Shown here in pieces: positions 5,490 to 7,581 of a stretch of DNA of 7,581 nucleotides; positions within the stretch are counted from its first letter, which is position 1; the number at the start of each line of letters is the position of its first letter. The notes below the pieces were generated by a model that was given only the letters and a program-made list of their open reading frames with translations, was not told where the DNA came from and made no database searches. The position numbers were made by a program, and so were the translations under genes. Source of the stretch: Thiohalocapsa sp. (GTDB lineage: Bacteria; Pseudomonadota; Gammaproteobacteria; Chromatiales; Chromatiaceae); contig NZ_JAIFKJ010000104.1 in assembly GCF_019695415.1 (NCBI RefSeq), positions 1 to 7,581 of the forward strand, given 5' to 3'.

Positions 5490-5972
5490 GCCAAGAACGT
5501 CGAGCGGAAAACCGAGAAGACACCCGCCACTACTAGTGGCATAACGCCATGGGAGCAGATGGAGCGCCTGATGGACGAGTTCCTGCCTGGGCGCTGGATG
5601 CACCGCTGGGGCGCCCCCGCGTGGGATGATCTCATGCCGGGCATGCGGGCCCCGAGCCCCAGTGTCGACGTCCTCGACCGCGACGATGAGGTCGTGGTCA
5701 AGGCGGAGATCCCCGGCGTGCGCAAGGAGGATGTGGAGCTCAGCGTCACGGACAACACACTGACCATCTCCGGAGAGACACAGCACGAGGAGAAGGAGGA
5801 AAAGGAGAACTACTCTCGCAGGGAGATCCGCCGCGGAGCGTTCTCCCGCACCGTCACGCTGCCTGCCGCTGTCGACACCGACAAGGCGACGGCCAAGTTC
5901 GAAGACGGCATGCTGGTGGTCTCGATGCCCAAGGTGACCAAGACCTCGCGCAAGCGCGTGGAGATCGCCTGA
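5487..5972 (+). CDS. hsp20: small heat-shock protein, Hsp20/alpha-crystallin family
   Basis: This is a 161-residue ATP-independent chaperone that binds unfolding proteins and holds them for refolding by DnaK/ClpB; it forms cytoplasmic oligomers. The N-terminal arm (1-56) has the usual 'PWEQMERLMDEFL' amphipathic segment rich in Trp, Met and Pro. The alpha-crystallin domain (about 58-150) runs from 'PSVDVLDRDDEVVVKAEIPG' through 'LTISGE', a charged loop at 99-113, 'GAFSRTVTLP', to the signature 'FEDGMLVVSMPK'. The C-terminal tail carries the V158-x-I160 motif that docks into neighbouring subunits. ATG 5487 has GGGAGG five bases upstream and gives the family-typical 'MAKN' start; a GTG at 5457 is in frame but lacks support. 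The structured leader suggests translational heat control. The gene is separated from both neighbours and likely transcribed alone. Confidence 0.95.
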   Translation: MAKNVERKTEKTPATTSGITPWEQMERLMDEFLPGRWMHRWGAPAWDDLMPGMRAPSPSVDVLDRDDEVVVKAEIPGVRKEDVELSVTDNTLTISGETQHEEKEEKENYSRREIRRGAFSRTVTLPAAVDTDKATAKFEDGMLVVSMPKVTKTSRKRVEIA

Positions 5973-5986
5973 GCCCGCCGGCGGGC
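5973..5986 (+). terminator. GC palindrome directly after the hsp20 stop
   Basis: GCCCGCCGGCGGGC is a perfect 14-base palindrome starting at the base after the hsp20 stop codon. As RNA it gives a five-pair GC stem with a CCGG loop. No T-tract follows on the plus strand, so as a Rho-independent terminator it is incomplete. It may instead stabilise the 3' end. Confidence 0.3.
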
Positions 5987-6105
5987 GGCAGTTCGCGCAT
6001 TAGGAAGGCGTAGGCGCGACTGCAGATGCCGAGGATGGCGCTGTCGTCGCCGGTGTGGCTGATGCAGATGTCGATGAACAGGTCAGGGCCGCCTGATTGC
6101 GTCAT
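5973..6105 (-). pseudogene. possible gene remnant or small gene, unknown product
   Basis: About 44 codons from ATG 6105 read like a real protein, 'MTQSGGPDLFIDIC' through 'AYAFLMRELPPAGG'. A run of some 20 successive codons from about the ninth ends in C, an extreme bias matching genuine genes here. No plus-strand gene covers this stretch, so it is not a shadow. Once the frame enters the hsp20 gene the bias disappears and the sequence becomes Arg/Pro/Ser-rich until its stop at 5854. The frame is the same as that of the HlyD gene, whose stop lies 12 bases upstream of this ATG; no ribosome site precedes it. I do not recognise the family. It may be a truncated gene remnant, or a small gene overlapping hsp20 tail-to-tail. 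Confidence 0.35.
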
Positions 6106-6117
6106 CAGGGTGTGTCG

Positions 6118-7347
6118 TCAGTGACCGCTCAACACCAAGGTCTTCACGGGCAGGAGTAAGGCCTGAATACGCAGCAGCATGGCGTGCACGACGCCAACGG
6201 TGTCGACGAGATGCAGCCCGATGCGCTGAAACGTGCCCAAATCTCCAGCGCTCAGGCGCTCGTGGTTGCTGGTGTAGACGTTGGCGATACAGCTTGCCCC
6301 TTGGGGTAAGTTGGCCAGCCCGCCGGCGTACAGCGGTTCCAGCAGCGCGGTGATGGTGCCGGGCTGCGCGAACTCTTGAACGTCGAAGAGTCGGTCCGTC
6401 GGCCGCACCTGCCCGGTGGCGATGACATCCTGCACTTCGGTGACCACCACGGGGATAATCTGAATGGGGAGTGCGGGGCAGGTCACTTCGCCGACCATGC
6501 CTTGCCGGATCACCTGCGACTCGATCTGGCCGAACCCCGCCAGTAGTGCGTCCACTTTGCTATCCGGTACCAGCACGCCAGCGGGCCGCAACATTGCGTT
6601 AACCAGATCCCCAGGGCGCAGCGTGAACTGCTGCACGACGCCGTCGGTGCCGGCAACGATCAGCGTCTTACCGAGCTCGACCTCAGCCTCCTGCATCGCC
6701 GCAACGGCGGTCGCCCGCTCTGCGGGAAGCTGGGTGTCGATCCTCTCGAGGAGCGCGTCCCGGCTTGCCGTTGCTGCGTCGAGGGCTGCTTGTTGAGAGG
6801 CTACCCGCGCCTCGAAGCGGTCCACTTCCCGCGCTGCGACGGCCCCCGGACTCCGGCGCTGGATATCGACCCGCGCCTGGAACTCTTCCTGCGCCTCTTG
6901 TAGGCCCGCGCTCGCGGCCGCGATCTGAGCGTCCGCCTCGGCAAGCTGCGCCTTCGCCACCGCCAGTCGGGCGTCGATTTCTGCGATACGCTTCTTCGCG
7001 GTTTCGATGTCAGCCTCGTAGCGGGAGCCATCCATGCGAAACAGCGGGTCCCCTTCTTTGACTCGCTGGCTGATGCCGACGTAAGTCTCCTCCACGCGGC
7101 CGGTCATCTCCGGCAGGATGGTCACGGTGCGGAACACCGATGCCGCGGCCGTCGTCGACGGATGGAAATAAAAGATCGTCGTGATCAAGCTCACGGTCAG
7201 TATCAGACAGAGCGTGATGCCGTAGCGCAGCTCGTACCAGACGGAGAACAGCGTGATCTCGCGCCCGAAGCGCTTACCCTGAACAAAGCGCCGGAACAGG
7301 TAGTCCGGCAGCACCGTTACCAGCGAGCAAAGGAGGATTTCCAGCAT
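6118..7347 (-). CDS. HlyD-family membrane fusion protein, YibH/YiaV-like
   Basis: This 409-residue inner-membrane protein belongs to the HlyD/EmrA adaptor family, which links inner-membrane pumps to the periplasm or outer membrane. A hydrophobic N-terminal segment (3-18) is followed by a basic loop and a clear transmembrane helix (43-62), then the first half of the lipoyl-like hairpin domain ('RTVTILPEMTGRVEETYVG', 73-91; 'VKEGDPLFRMD', 96-106). A long Ala/Glu-rich coiled coil (about 112-215) precedes the second half (228-258, 'GTDGVVQQFTLRPGD') and a beta-barrel region. The C-terminal 'LPQGASCIANVYTSNHE' followed by an amphipathic helix resembles the end of E. coli YiaV/YibH. ATG 7347 is preceded by GGGAG. 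Its start lies three bases after the stop of the upstream gene, implying coupled translation. No transporter or outer-membrane partner is in the window, so the substrate is unknown. Confidence 0.88.
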   Translation of the reverse strand: MLEILLCSLVTVLPDYLFRRFVQGKRFGREITLFSVWYELRYGITLCLILTVSLITTIFYFHPSTTAAASVFRTVTILPEMTGRVEETYVGISQRVKEGDPLFRMDGSRYEADIETAKKRIAEIDARLAVAKAQLAEADAQIAAASAGLQEAQEEFQARVDIQRRSPGAVAAREVDRFEARVASQQAALDAATASRDALLERIDTQLPAERATAVAAMQEAEVELGKTLIVAGTDGVVQQFTLRPGDLVNAMLRPAGVLVPDSKVDALLAGFGQIESQVIRQGMVGEVTCPALPIQIIPVVVTEVQDVIATGQVRPTDRLFDVQEFAQPGTITALLEPLYAGGLANLPQGASCIANVYTSNHERLSAGDLGTFQRIGLHLVDTVGVVHAMLLRIQALLLPVKTLVLSGH

Positions 7348-7350
7348 CGA

Positions 7351-7581
7351 TCAGCTCCCACCTTGATGACCGTCGGCGACGTCTGCGGCAGGAGCCGCCG
7401 CCTGCGGTGCGGTCGGCTCGGGGAGGGCAGACCGCTCGGGCGTGGCATGACCGTCCCGCGAAACTGGTGCTGGCTGCGTGGCGTTGCTAGAGAACTTTTC
7501 GAGCGATGAACTGATGATGGTTAGCGGGGCAGGGCAGTCCGGCGGCGGCCTGCACGCAGACAGCCAGCATGCTGCCCCAGA
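7351..7581 (-). CDS. C-terminal part of an unidentified gene, cut by window edge
   Basis: This is the only minus-strand frame without a stop over this stretch: 76 codons open to the right edge, ending in TGA at 7351-7353. The stop stands three bases before the HlyD ATG, and the HlyD ribosome site lies within the last codons, the arrangement of a co-translated operon. The visible part begins with 'SGAACWLSAC' and continues as a Pro/Ala/Ser-rich, probably disordered tail ('PEPTAPQAAAPAADVADG'). Small genes often precede YibH/YiaV-type HlyD genes (DUF3302 in E. coli), but this tail does not let me assign that family. 'LSAC' fits a lipobox, yet without the upstream sequence a lipoprotein signal cannot be claimed. 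Confidence 0.5.
   Translation of the reverse strand, partial: SGAACWLSACRPPPDCPAPLTIISSSLEKFSSNATQPAPVSRDGHATPERSALPEPTAPQAAAPAADVADGHQGGS

Overview
The window looks like chromosomal DNA of a GC-rich proteobacterium, roughly two-thirds G+C by eye with strong G/C third-codon bias. The gene content (NarX-type kinase, PhaB acetoacetyl-CoA reductase, YegS-like lipid kinase, Hsp20, YibH/YiaV-type HlyD protein) fits a gammaproteobacterium, perhaps Chromatiales- or Halomonas-like, but no marker fixes the taxon. I see no rRNA, tRNA, CRISPR array, insertion sequence or phage gene.

Left third (1-2891): a histidine phosphotransfer (HPt) protein, possibly the tail of a longer hybrid kinase, is followed 72 bases later by a soluble kinase with an N-terminal receiver domain and a NarX-type HisKA_3/HATPase core. 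Together they look like part of a phosphorelay whose output regulator is outside the window. Convergent to them is a diacylglycerol kinase/YegS-family lipid kinase. It is divergent from a 58-residue two-helix membrane protein of the PLDc_N type. A compact palindromic site (2923-2956) sits between these two membrane-lipid-themed genes.

Middle (3027-5188): the PLDc_N gene converges on phaB, the NADPH-dependent reductase of polyhydroxybutyrate synthesis, with short G-rich repeats between them. A 325-base gap then leads to an unrecognised polytopic membrane protein with about eight helices and a repeated glycine-rich helix at 104-residue spacing.

Right (5189-7581): a small heat-shock protein (Hsp20) is preceded by a 298-base region with two notable foldable elements. 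One is a 15-pair long-range stem enclosing a second hairpin. The other is an imperfect hairpin that pairs both the Shine-Dalgarno and the AUG, a candidate RNA thermometer. Convergent to hsp20 are a HlyD-family membrane fusion protein and, three bases upstream of it, the C-terminal end of another gene cut by the window edge. Between hsp20 and the HlyD gene, about 44 codons on the minus strand have strongly biased codon use and may be a gene remnant.

The best candidates for something new are the hsp20 leader, the repeat-built membrane protein, and the coding-like remnant after the HlyD gene. I found no clear multi-gene undescribed system.
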